Part shown: positions 1 through 5,542 of the stretch, piece by piece
Layout of the letters: every line of letters begins with the position of its first letter
How positions within the stretch are numbered: the stretch's first letter is position 1
Assembly: GCA_964473155.1 (NCBI GenBank)
Contig: CAYYNT010000121.1
Span: forward strand, 1 to 5,542
DNA length: 5,542 nucleotides
DNA from: JAJFUG01 sp964473155
Lineage (GTDB): Bacteria > Gemmatimonadota > Glassbacteria > GWA2-58-10
Reading direction: 5' to 3'
Notes under the pieces: generated by a model
What the model was told of the DNA's origin: nothing
The model's input: only the letters and a program-made list of their open reading frames with translations
Database searches by the model: none
Program-made: the position numbers and the translations under genes

Positions 1-69
1 TGCGTCGAGAACGGCCAGCCCGTCGAGTTCGGCCAGCGCCTGTTCCTGGTCGATCCGGCGGGGAGATAA
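1..69 (+). CDS. accB: Biotin carboxyl carrier protein of acetyl-CoA carboxylase, C-terminal end only
   Basis: Frame 1 from the window edge encodes 22 residues, CVENGQPVEFGQRLFLVDPAGR, ending in TAA at 67-69. The pattern VENGQPVEFGQ.LFL is the last beta hairpin of a biotinyl/lipoyl domain, and it is typical of AccB C-termini (compare ENGQPVEYGEPLF in other bacteria). The biotinylated lysine motif (AMKM type) lies upstream and outside the window. AccB carries the biotin that AccC carboxylates and the AccA/AccD transferase then uses to make malonyl-CoA in the cytoplasm. The stop codon sits 4 bases before accC, the classical accBC operon layout, which strongly supports this call despite the short fragment. 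An alternative biotin-dependent carboxylase carrier cannot be fully excluded from 22 residues. Confidence 0.85.
   Translation, partial: CVENGQPVEFGQRLFLVDPAGR
60..65 (+). promoter_or_regulatory. Ribosome binding site of accC, inside the end of accB
   Basis: GGGGAG lies 8 bases before the ATG at 74 and overlaps the last accB codons (ggg aga taa). The site and the 4-base intergenic gap suggest translational coupling of accB and accC. It supports ATG 74 as the start. Confidence 0.7.
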
Positions 70-73
70 GCCG

Positions 74-1438
74 ATGTTCAAAAAGGTCCTGATCGCCAAC
101 CGCGGTGAGATCGCCCTGCGGATAATCCGCGCCTGCAAGGAACTGGATATCCAGACAGTGGCGATTTACAGCGAGGCAGACCGCGACAGCCTGCACGTGC
201 GGTTCGCCGATGAGGAGGTCTGTGTCGGCCGCAACCGCGCCTCGGACAGCTACCTGAACATGCGCAGCATCCTGGCCGCGGCCGAGATCACCAACGCGGA
301 CGCGATCCATCCGGGATATGGATTCCTGGCCGAGAACGCCGAGTTCTCGGAGATTTGCCTGCGCAGCCAGTTCGCTTTTATCGGCCCCACCCCGGACAAT
401 ATCCGTCAGATGGGGGACAAAGCCACCGCCCGGTCGATCATGATCCGGAACAAGGTCCCGGTGGTGCCGGGCAGCGAAGGCGTGCTGCGCGATGAAAAAG
501 AGGCCCTGGCCAGGGCCAATGCAATCGGCTACCCCGTTATTCTCAAAGCCACGGCGGGAGGCGGCGGCAAGGGCATGCGCGTGGCGCGCGACGAAAGCGA
601 ACTGATCAACAGTTTCGAGATCGCCCGCGCCGAGGCCAAGAGCGCGTTCGGCAACCCGGACATGTACGTGGAGAAATACCTCGAAAGGCCGCGCCATGTG
701 GAGATACAGATCATGGCCGACCAGCACGGCAACGTGGTGCACCTGGGCGAGCGTGACTGCTCCATCCAGCGCCGTCACCAGAAGCTGATCGAGGAGTCTC
801 CCTGCCCGGTGATGACTCCCGATCTGCGCGGAAAAATGGGACAGACCGCGGTCCTGGCGGCCCAGTCGATCGGCTACGTGGGCGCTGGCACGGTGGAGTT
901 CCTGCTGGACAAGGACCGCAATTTCTATTTCATGGAAATGAACACCCGCATCCAGGTGGAGCACCCCGTGACCGAGATGGTGACCGGTCTCGACCTGGTC
1001 AAGGAGCAGATCGCGGTGGCCGCCGGGGCGAAACTCTCGTTCAGGGAAAAGGACATCCGGCTGGAGGGGCACGCCATCGAATGCCGGATCAACGCCGAGG
1101 ACCCGAGCCGCAATTTCATGCCCTTCCCCGGACAGATCACCACTTTCCATCCTCCGGGAGGCCCGGGAGTGCGGGTGGACACGCATATCTACCAGTCTTA
1201 CACCATACCGCCGTATTACGATTCACTGTTAGCCAAGCTGATCGTGCACGGCCGCACCCGCGAGGAGGCGATTCTCAGGCTGCGCCGCTCGCTGGAGGAA
1301 TTCATGATAATAGGCGTGCCCACGACGATCCCGTTCCACAAGGAAATAGTGCGGGACCGCCGTTTCCTGTCCGGGGATTTCGATGTCCAGTTCCTGGAAC
1401 AACGGGCTTTGAACCCCGAGGGGGTAAGGACGGCCTGA
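74..1438 (+). CDS. accC: Biotin carboxylase subunit of acetyl-CoA carboxylase
   Basis: This 454-residue protein is full length for the family (E. coli AccC has 449). It uses ATP and bicarbonate to carboxylate the biotin on AccB, the first step of malonyl-CoA synthesis, in the cytoplasm. The N-terminal domain starts FKKVLIANRGEIALRIIRA (residues 2-20) and contains HPGYGFLAEN (79-88). The ATP-grasp part has K116 (MGDKATAR), K158 and the glycine-rich loop AGGGGKGMRV (161-170). H208 and ERDCSIQRRHQK (226-237) follow. The catalytic core is E275, then MEMNTRIQVEHPVTE (287-301), supplying E288, N290, R292, Q294 and E296, with R338 in ECRINAEDP (336-344). These correspond to the known E. coli active-site residues, so the enzyme should be active. 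The start is ATG 74 with a good ribosome binding site; the stop is TGA. It is co-transcribed with accB. No accA or accD is visible here, as is usual when accBC stand alone. A pyruvate or propionyl-CoA carboxylase biotin carboxylase subunit is possible but less likely next to accB. Confidence 0.97.
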   Translation: MFKKVLIANRGEIALRIIRACKELDIQTVAIYSEADRDSLHVRFADEEVCVGRNRASDSYLNMRSILAAAEITNADAIHPGYGFLAENAEFSEICLRSQFAFIGPTPDNIRQMGDKATARSIMIRNKVPVVPGSEGVLRDEKEALARANAIGYPVILKATAGGGGKGMRVARDESELINSFEIARAEAKSAFGNPDMYVEKYLERPRHVEIQIMADQHGNVVHLGERDCSIQRRHQKLIEESPCPVMTPDLRGKMGQTAVLAAQSIGYVGAGTVEFLLDKDRNFYFMEMNTRIQVEHPVTEMVTGLDLVKEQIAVAAGAKLSFREKDIRLEGHAIECRINAEDPSRNFMPFPGQITTFHPPGGPGVRVDTHIYQSYTIPPYYDSLLAKLIVHGRTREEAILRLRRSLEEFMIIGVPTTIPFHKEIVRDRRFLSGDFDVQFLEQRALNPEGVRTA

Positions 1439-1491
1439 GATATGACGGTTGTTTAAGCGCTGATGGATCTATCCGGAGGGTGTCCAAAAAA

Positions 1492-1513
1492 GAGGCGAAC
1501 CTTGTGTTCGCTC
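1492..1513 (+). terminator. Weak hairpin after accC, possible first terminator
   Basis: GCGAAC (1495-1500) pairs with GTTCGC (1506-1511) over a 5-base loop CTTGT, and the stem can be extended by GAG/CTC with one bulged G. It lies about 55 bases after the accC stop. Short T-runs follow (TTTT at 1521, TTTTT at 1529), but not directly after the stem. It could be a poor intrinsic terminator or an RNA 3'-end stabiliser. The stronger terminator is further downstream. Confidence 0.35.
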
Positions 1514-1588
1514 ACCCCAATTTTGGCATTTTTCAACACGCTTTTAACCCGGATAATACACACAAATTTTCTGGCGCTTTCCTTCCGG

Positions 1589-1714
1589 GAATCACGGATT
1601 ACACGGATGTTCACGGATGGCGCGGATTCTGAGGCCTGCCCTCGGGATGCTAATGATAGCGCCAGGTATTACCATCCGTGAAATCTTATTTTTTGTCCGT
1701 GCCATCCGCGATTC
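1589..1714. repeat. Imperfect inverted repeat of CACGGAT units (REP/MITE-like intergenic element)
   Basis: The left arm (1589-1620) contains three CACGGAT copies at 1593, 1602 and 1612, and a variant CGCGGAT follows at 1621, giving a period of 9-10 bases. The right arm (1672-1714) holds the reverse complement: CCATCCGTG (1672-1680), then GTCCGTGCCATCCGCGATTC (1695-1714). The outer ends GAATC/GATTC pair, as do the inner ends CACGGATGG/CCATCCGTG; the right arm has about 11 extra AT-rich bases in the middle. A direct repeat GATTCTGA sits at 1625-1632 and 1710-1717. The loop can also pair GGCGC (1619) with GCGCC (1659). There is no coding capacity. From the shape I infer a dispersed non-coding palindromic element between transcription units; copy number elsewhere in the genome cannot be seen. 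Confidence 0.65.
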
Positions 1715-1783
1715 TGAATTTAACAGAACACAACAGTTTTTATGAATAATGCGGGTTTGAGTTGGCAACGATTCGCAAAGAGC

Positions 1784-1816
1784 AAAAAAAGGGGCTTTTG
1801 ATCAGCCCCTTTTTTA
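1784..1816. terminator. Strong intrinsic terminator, probably bidirectional
   Basis: GGGGCT (1791-1796) pairs with AGCCCC (1804-1809) over the 7-base loop TTTGATC. The stem is flanked by seven A (1784-1790) and six T (1810-1815), so the A/T tracts extend the stem and give a U-tract on either strand. On the + strand it would end the accBC transcript about 350 bases after the accC stop. It also separates that unit from the promoter-like region to its right. Confidence 0.88.
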
Positions 1817-1850
1817 TTTGACTTACGCGCCGGAGGCCGGACAGGCGGGC

Positions 1851-1917
1851 GCTTGACAGTTAAAAATTATTTCATGCCCGGCTTGACAATTATCCTGCCT
1901 TATATCAGATTTAAAAT
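1851..1917 (+). promoter_or_regulatory. Promoter-like region with two GCTTGACA boxes
   Basis: Two identical GCTTGACA boxes (1851-1858 and 1881-1888) lie exactly 30 bases apart; each contains the perfect -35 hexamer TTGACA. The second is followed by AT-rich DNA with TATCAG (1903-1908, spacer 14) and TAAAAT (1912-1917, spacer 23). Neither gives the usual 16-18 base spacer, so a standard sigma-70 promoter is only partly matched. The position, just after a terminator and before the next + strand gene, fits a promoter. The doubled box could instead be a protein binding site. Confidence 0.35.
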
Positions 1918-1923
1918 ATCTGA
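1905..1923. promoter_or_regulatory. Small palindrome, possible operator
   Basis: TCAGATTTAAAATATCTGA is a perfect 6-base inverted repeat (TCAGAT/ATCTGA) around a 7-base AT-only centre that includes TAAAAT. It overlaps the possible -10 region, where a repressor could act. The short arms also make chance plausible. Confidence 0.3.
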
Positions 1924-1927
1924 ATGA

Positions 1928-1958
1928 GAACCAGACGCAGTTTTGCCGCGTGTGGTTC
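1928..1958 (+). other. Stable-looking hairpin in the presumed leader
   Basis: GAACCAGACGC (1928-1938) pairs with GCGTGTGGTTC (1948-1958) at 10 of 11 positions, with one internal G.G mismatch and a 9-base loop AGTTTTGCC. No T-run follows, so it is not an intrinsic terminator. It would lie in the untranslated leader if transcription starts near 1915-1925. I recognise no known riboswitch class in it. Confidence 0.5.
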
Positions 1959-2055
1959 AGCAGATAAGGTTGCAGACACCCCCCGCCAATTGTACTACAA
2001 GATGAAGGCGATGTTATTGTGCTTCGATTCCACGGATGGACAACAAAAAGACTCC

Positions 2056-2064
2056 GGAGGAATG
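2056..2064 (+). promoter_or_regulatory. SD-like GGAGG next to ATG 2062, doubtful start site
   Basis: GGAGG (2056-2060) is followed after one base by ATG at 2062. That spacing is too short for an efficient start. The 17 codons up to the gap read MKSRCSAVLPFAGRSRF: a basic start and a weak hydrophobic patch, but arginines break it, so it is a poor signal peptide. If this were the start of the large gene beyond the gap, the true gap would have to be 2 modulo 3 bases long; the nominal 100 does not keep the frame. Confidence 0.2.
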
Positions 2065-2081
2065 AAAAGCAGGTGCAGCGC

Positions 2082-2113
2082 CGTCCTCCCGTTTGCAGGA
2101 CGATCCCGTTTTT
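2082..2113 (+). terminator. Hairpin with T-run at the contig edge, possible terminator
   Basis: CGTCCT (2082-2087) pairs with AGGACG (2097-2102) over a 9-base loop, and TTTTT (2109-2113) runs into the gap six bases later. The shape is terminator-like, but the six-base stem and the spacing make it weak. What follows is hidden by the gap. Confidence 0.25.
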
Positions 2114-2213
2114 NNNNNNNNNNNNNNNNNNNNNNNNNNNNNNNNNNNNNNNNNNNNNNNNNNNNNNNNNNNNNNNNNNNNNNNNNNNNNNNNNNNNNNN
2201 NNNNNNNNNNNNN
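2114..2213. other. Assembly gap of exactly 100 N
   Basis: All bases from 2114 to 2213 are N, exactly 100. That round number is a common scaffolding placeholder for a gap of unknown length. Frame, distance and even completeness across it cannot be trusted. The start and probable signal peptide of the large downstream gene lie inside this gap or in sequence missing from it. Confidence 0.95.
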
Positions 2214-5048
2214 CAGTTGATAAAGACCCTCCAGGTCACCTCGCCGCAGGACGGGGCCGCGTTCAGCGTGGACGAGGGCAGCCCGCTCGCGATCCGCATG
2301 CGGATCACCAATCAGGGCGACAGCCTTCGGCTGAGCACCGGCAATACCCTGCCCACAGGCGCTTCTGTGGCCGGGGACACGCTTTTTCAGTGGACCCCCG
2401 GGCAGAGCCAGTCGGGTTTCTATCCCGTGCGCCTGATCTACTCGAACGAGGGCGGCGGGGCCGACACGGTGAACCTCAATATCACGGTCAACGACAAGAA
2501 CGCCGCGCCGGTCTGGCCCGCGCAGATCGACACCTTGTGGGTTATGGAGGGTCAGGAACTCAGCCAGTCATTCACCGCGGCCACGGATGCCGACCCGGCC
2601 GACATGATCAATTATTCGGCGCTCAACCTTCCGGCCGGGGCGGTGTTCAGCTCCGGGGCGCTGCATCTTACCTGGACGCCGGGTTATGACAAGGCCGGGA
2701 CTTACCAGTTCAGCCTGGTGGCCGCGGATAACCGCGGCGCGCGGGCGACAAAGATTTTCACCATCGTCGTTGAGAATGCCAACCGCAAGCCGTCTCTGGT
2801 GATAACGAATAAGAGCATTACAGCAGATGAGAAAACGCCGTTGAGCTTTCCAGTCGGAATAAATGATCCGGATGGCGATCCGGCGAGCGTGCGGGCCGAG
2901 AACCTGCCCACGGGCGCGACATTCAACGGATCGGTGTTCAGCTATCCGGTTCCGGCGGCGGGCAATTACACCGTGAATTTCATCGGAACTGACAACGGCG
3001 GTCTGGCGGACAGCCAGTCAGTTGCGATTACGGTCAACGCGGTCAATTTTCAGCCGCGTTTCGCCGCCCTGCGCGACACGAGCGTCGAGGCGGGCAAAGC
3101 CGTGCAGATCACGCTTCAGGCGACTGACCAGAACGCGGGCGACCAGCTCACCTATTCCGTGCAGAAACGCGGCGCGGCCACCAGCATCCTGGACCGCGGG
3201 GCCACGTTGACCGGCGCGGTCCTGAGCTGGACCCCGGCCACTACGGATATCGGCCCGAACATAGTCTATCTGCGGGTCACGGACAGCAAAGGCCTGTACG
3301 ACGAGGCACAGATCACGATCACGGTGACCGGCCGCAACATCGCCGCGCCGCCGTCTTTCAAACCCCTGGAAACACTGACAGTAGCCGAGGGTGACAACAT
3401 TTCGTTCCTGCTGCCGATGGTGGACCCGAACCTCAGCGGTCTCAAGTTCTGGGCCTCGAACCTGCCCCAGGGCGCGAAACTGGACAGCCTCACCGGACGG
3501 TTCACCTGGAAGCCCGGATATCTGCAGTCCGGGAGTTACACTGTTACTTTTGGAGTAACAGATGGAAATTTCCAGGACGTGAAGAATATGCTGTTCGTCA
3601 TCACGGAGCGGGACCTGGTTCCGATACTCTCCCCTGTGGGCAACCTGACCGTGCGTGAGAACGAGCTTCTGCGGGTCCGTCTTTCCGGCGCCGATTCGAG
3701 CGGCCAGGCGGTCAGTTTCACCGCCCAGGGACTGCCCGCGGGCGCCGAGTTCTATTCGCAGGGGCTGCTGCTGTTCCGTCCCGGCTACACGCAGTCCGGG
3801 GTGTACACGGTGACATTCGCTGTCGTCGATGCTTCCGGCAACAAGGACCAGGAGACTGTCAGCCTGACAGTGCAGGATGTCAACCGCCCGCCGGACCTCA
3901 CCGTGGATAACAAGTCCGTGAGCGAGGGAGCGTTGTTGAGCTTCACCGTGAGCGCCACGGACCCGGATGGCGACGCGCTTACTTACGCGGCGGCCAACCT
4001 GCCCGCCGGCGCGTCGTTCAGTTCCTCCAGCCGGACTTTCACCTGGACCCCCGGCACGGACCAGGAGGGCAATTACTCGGTGTTGTTTACGGCTAACGAC
4101 GGCAAGACCGGCGGAGTGGACAGCGCCTATTGCATTATCAGCGTGGGCGATGTCAACCGTCCGCCGCAGCTTGACCTTCTGACCGATCAGTCCGGCTCCG
4201 AGGGGACCGCGCTGTCGTTCAGCCTGGTGGCCTCCGACCCGGACGCCGCCAACCGCGTGACAATCAGCGCGCAGGGGCTGCCCACAGGAGCGGTCCTGAC
4301 CCAGAGCGGCGCTAATCCGGTGACCGCCACGGTGAATTTCACTCCCGGCTACACCCAGGCCGGTGTGTACAGCCTGAAGATTACGGCTACGGACAATGCA
4401 GCCTCCGGCGCGCTGTCCGTGAGTCAGACCATGAAACTGGAGATTGCGGATAAGGATGTCGCCCCGGCGTTCAGCGGGGTGCTGGCCGCGGCGGACTCGG
4501 TGATGCTGGCGGTGAGCGAGGGGCAGACCCTCGAGTTCGAGGTGGCGGCGAGCGATGCGGGCGGCGATGCGCTGGGGTTCTATACAATGAACCTTCCGGT
4601 CAACGCCTCGGCGCAGTTGAGCGCCAGCCCGCGCAAGGTGGTTTTCGCCCCGGCCTACAACCAGTCCGGCCGTCATGAGTTCACGGTCGGGGTCACCGAC
4701 GGGCGTAACGAGGTGCTGAAGAAGGTGGTGGTGACCGTGGCCGAGGTCAACCGCGCGCCGCGCGTTCCGCCCATCGCCGACCAGAAAGTGACCGAGGGCA
4801 ATATCATTACCTTTGCGGTGGATGCCACCGACCCGGATGGCGACGCGATCACGATTTCCACTGCCGGACGGGTCCCGTTCCTGACCCAGGGGACCAATCC
4901 GCCGGCGAAGATTCGCGACGGCAACGTGTTTATTTTCGACACCGCGCTCCTGCCGAAGGACCAGCCGATTTCCTCGGCCGTGTTCAAGTTCTGGGCCGTG
5001 GATTCGCGCGGCGCGGTCAGCGATACGGTGAGCGTGGAGATTGCGGTC
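2214..5048 (+). repeat. Array of about ten Ig-like (He_PIG-type) domain repeats within the giant gene
   Basis: Approximate domain limits in bases: 2214-2492 (possibly cut at its start), 2502-2774, 2787-3041, 3051-3332, 3345-3605, 3618-3878, 3885-4142, 4158-4445, 4458-4739 and 4752-5048. Linkers are short and often read VN.PP or VNR.P (NRPPDL, NRPPQL, NRAPRV). Repeats 2, 5, 6, 7 and 8 keep the LP.GA and PGY/PGT..G.Y motifs best. Repeat 3 is shorter, with YPVPAAGNYTVNF in place of WTPGY. Repeats 4 and 10 have lost the NLPAGA and PGY motifs but keep the closing VTDSKG/VDSRG turn. DNA identity between repeats is low overall, so this is an old, diverged array. One exception is the 18-base string GACCCGGATGGCGACGCG at 3960-3977 and 4830-4847, exactly 870 bases apart and in frame. 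Confidence 0.85.
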
Positions 5049-5542
5049 GAGCGGCGCGACAGTGTCAGCGTGACGTTCGGTGCGACGACGTTCCCCAATC
5101 TGCCCGGCCTGGGACTGTTTTTCAACTTCCTGTCTTTTGCGAGCAGCCGGGTCAATTTTCACTTCACTTTGATTTCCGGCTTTATCCTGCACGTGCCGGT
5201 GCCTACCCTGGCCGCGGCCGGGGATGAATCCGGCGTCAAGGTGAAACAGGACCCGCGGCAGGGCGTGTACACTTTCCTGGCCGGCGACCTGACCAGCCAG
5301 TTCTACGGCATCCGCCGGGGCTGGGGCCTGGACCTGACCTCGCTGGCCGCCGCCGGGGCGGATTCTTTCCCCACCGGCAACGCAACCAAGATTACGCTCA
5401 ACTATTACGACGCCGACCTTCCCACCGAGGTGCCGAATTTCACCGAGAGCCGTCTTTCGGTGTTCGGGTATGACGGAACCAGGGCGGTCTGGGTGGTGAT
5501 GGACAGCGTGAGCGTGGACACGGTCAAGAACCAGGCGACATT
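2214..5542 (+). CDS. Giant secreted or surface protein with tandem He_PIG/cadherin-like Ig repeats, both ends missing
   Basis: The frame whose codons start at 2214, 2217 and so on has no stop up to the window edge (1109 codons). Residue numbers here count from 2214. About ten tandem beta-sandwich repeats of 85-100 residues fill residues 1-947. The shared pattern is an EG turn, a DPDGD-like acidic loop, NLPAGA, WTPGY.Q.G.Y.V.F...D.G and a VN.PP linker. Clear copies are NLPAGAVF (138-145), WTPGYDKAGTYQF (154-166), WKPGYLQSGSYTVTF (432-446) and NLPAGASF (595-602). DPDGD occurs at 218-222, 583-587 and 873-877, and such acidic loops in cadherin-like folds often bind calcium. Only one cysteine (C640) is present, and no catalytic motif or transmembrane helix is evident. 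Residues 950-1109 are a different region. Family knowledge suggests an exported adhesin, matrix or cell-surface role; the exact role is unknown. The start is in the gap. The coding strand is settled by the repeats, whereas the opposite-strand frames have no domain logic. It is separated from accBC by a terminator and is probably an unrelated transcription unit. Confidence 0.92.
5061..5542 (+). other. C-terminal non-repeat region of the giant protein (unrecognised, partial)
   Basis: After the last Ig-like repeat the protein changes character (residues 950-1109). A hydrophobic, aromatic-rich part comes first: LPGLGLFFNFLSF (963-975), then FTLISGFILHVPVPTL (984-999). A segment with VKVKQDPRQGVYTFLAGDL (1008-1026) follows. 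The end, ITLNYYDADLPTEVPNFTES (1060-1079) with RLSVFGYDGTRAVWVVMDSV (1080-1099) and SVDTVKNQAT, resembles a beta-sandwich seen near the C-termini of large secreted bacterial proteins. In those the pattern is I.Y.DADLP....ES.L....YDG..W......VDT..N.V, usually followed by a HFS motif. That resemblance is from memory and unsupported by a search. The gene continues beyond the window, so any anchor or sorting signal is not visible. Confidence 0.5.

Larger units (their letters stand above)
1439..2113. other. Intergenic region without a convincing gene
   Basis: This stretch of about 675 bases is visibly richer in A and T than the genes on either side and carries no frame with recognisable protein features. 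The open frames that can be drawn through it either continue from the accC shadow frame or run into the N gap. It holds the hairpins, repeats, terminator and promoter-like boxes listed separately. A 19-codon frame at 1742-1801 ends inside the terminator loop and is not credible. Confidence 0.7.

Noticed and set aside
1081..1632. + strand frame overlapping the accC C-terminus and extending into the repeat
   Set aside because: It is an out-of-frame reading of accC followed by the CACGGAT element, Pro/Arg/His-rich as expected for a shadow frame.
1589..1714. CRISPR array made of CACGGAT repeats
   Set aside because: Units are only 7 bases at a 9-10 base period and arranged as an inverted repeat, with no spacers and no cas genes.
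1742..1801. 19-codon frame MNNAGLSWQRFAKSKKRGF
   Set aside because: It has no ribosome binding site and its stop lies in the loop of the intrinsic terminator.
1924..2220. + strand frame starting at ATG 1924 and running through the N gap
   Set aside because: It overlaps the leader hairpin, shows no protein-like features, and its end depends on the arbitrary gap length.
1823..2311. - strand frame crossing the gap
   Set aside because: It spans 100 N of unknown true length and antisense sequence of the first Ig repeat, with no recognisable motif.
2093..2689. + strand frame starting at TTG 2093 and crossing the gap
   Set aside because: Its continuation after the gap is a wrong frame inside the Ig-repeat gene (Arg, Gly, His-rich product). 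The join is made only by the placeholder N.
3018..5192. Open frame of 724 codons on the - strand
   Set aside because: It is a shadow of the GC-rich + strand Ig-repeat gene. Its product is dominated by Arg, Gly, His and Val with no domain pattern, while the + frame shows regular He_PIG motifs throughout.
5098..5210. Transmembrane anchor in the FPNLPGLGLFFNFLSF to FILHVPVPTL region
   Set aside because: The hydrophobic stretches are short, interrupted by Pro, Arg, Asn and His, and are followed by more soluble beta-type sequence, so a membrane-spanning helix is not supported.
1..5542. A new multi-gene defence or mobile system
   Set aside because: Only a conserved accBC locus and one structural surface-type gene are present. 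No nuclease, transposase, integrase, reverse transcriptase or toxin motif is visible.

Overview
The window looks like a scaffold from a fairly GC-rich, probably uncultured bacterium. It holds one housekeeping locus on the left and one large, incomplete surface or secreted protein gene on the right, both on the + strand. A run of exactly 100 N (2114-2213) joins two assembled pieces. The low-GC, repeat-bearing intergenic DNA next to very long Ig-like repeat genes, together with an accB-accC pair, would suit a metagenome-derived member of the FCB-like or neighbouring phyla. That placement is an impression, not a result; the AccC protein would be the best marker to test it.

Left part (1-1438): the last 22 codons of a biotin carboxyl carrier protein gene (accB) are followed after 4 bases by a complete biotin carboxylase gene (accC, 454 aa). 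All key catalytic residues are present. The two products work together in the first half-reaction of acetyl-CoA carboxylase (fatty acid synthesis).

Middle (1439-2213): about 675 bases without a convincing gene, more AT-rich than the flanks, then the gap. It holds a weak hairpin after accC, a 126-bp imperfect inverted repeat built of CACGGAT units, a strong bidirectional intrinsic terminator (1784-1816), two identical GCTTGACA boxes 30 bp apart, a small palindrome, a stable-looking hairpin (1928-1958), and an SD-like GGAGG just before an ATG (2062). It reads as the end of the accBC transcript followed by the promoter and leader region of whatever starts in or before the gap.

Right part (2214-5542): one + strand frame is open without a stop from the gap to the window end (1109 codons). 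It encodes about ten tandem Ig-like/cadherin-like repeats of the He_PIG type (NLPAGA...WTPGY..G.Y.V.F...D.G), then a different C-terminal region. Both ends of the gene are missing. Long open frames on the opposite strand here, including one of 724 codons, are shadows. No CRISPR array, tRNA, rRNA, transposase or defence gene is visible, and I do not see evidence for a new multi-gene system. The points worth a second look are the intergenic inverted repeat, the structured leader and the unrecognised C-terminal region of the giant protein.
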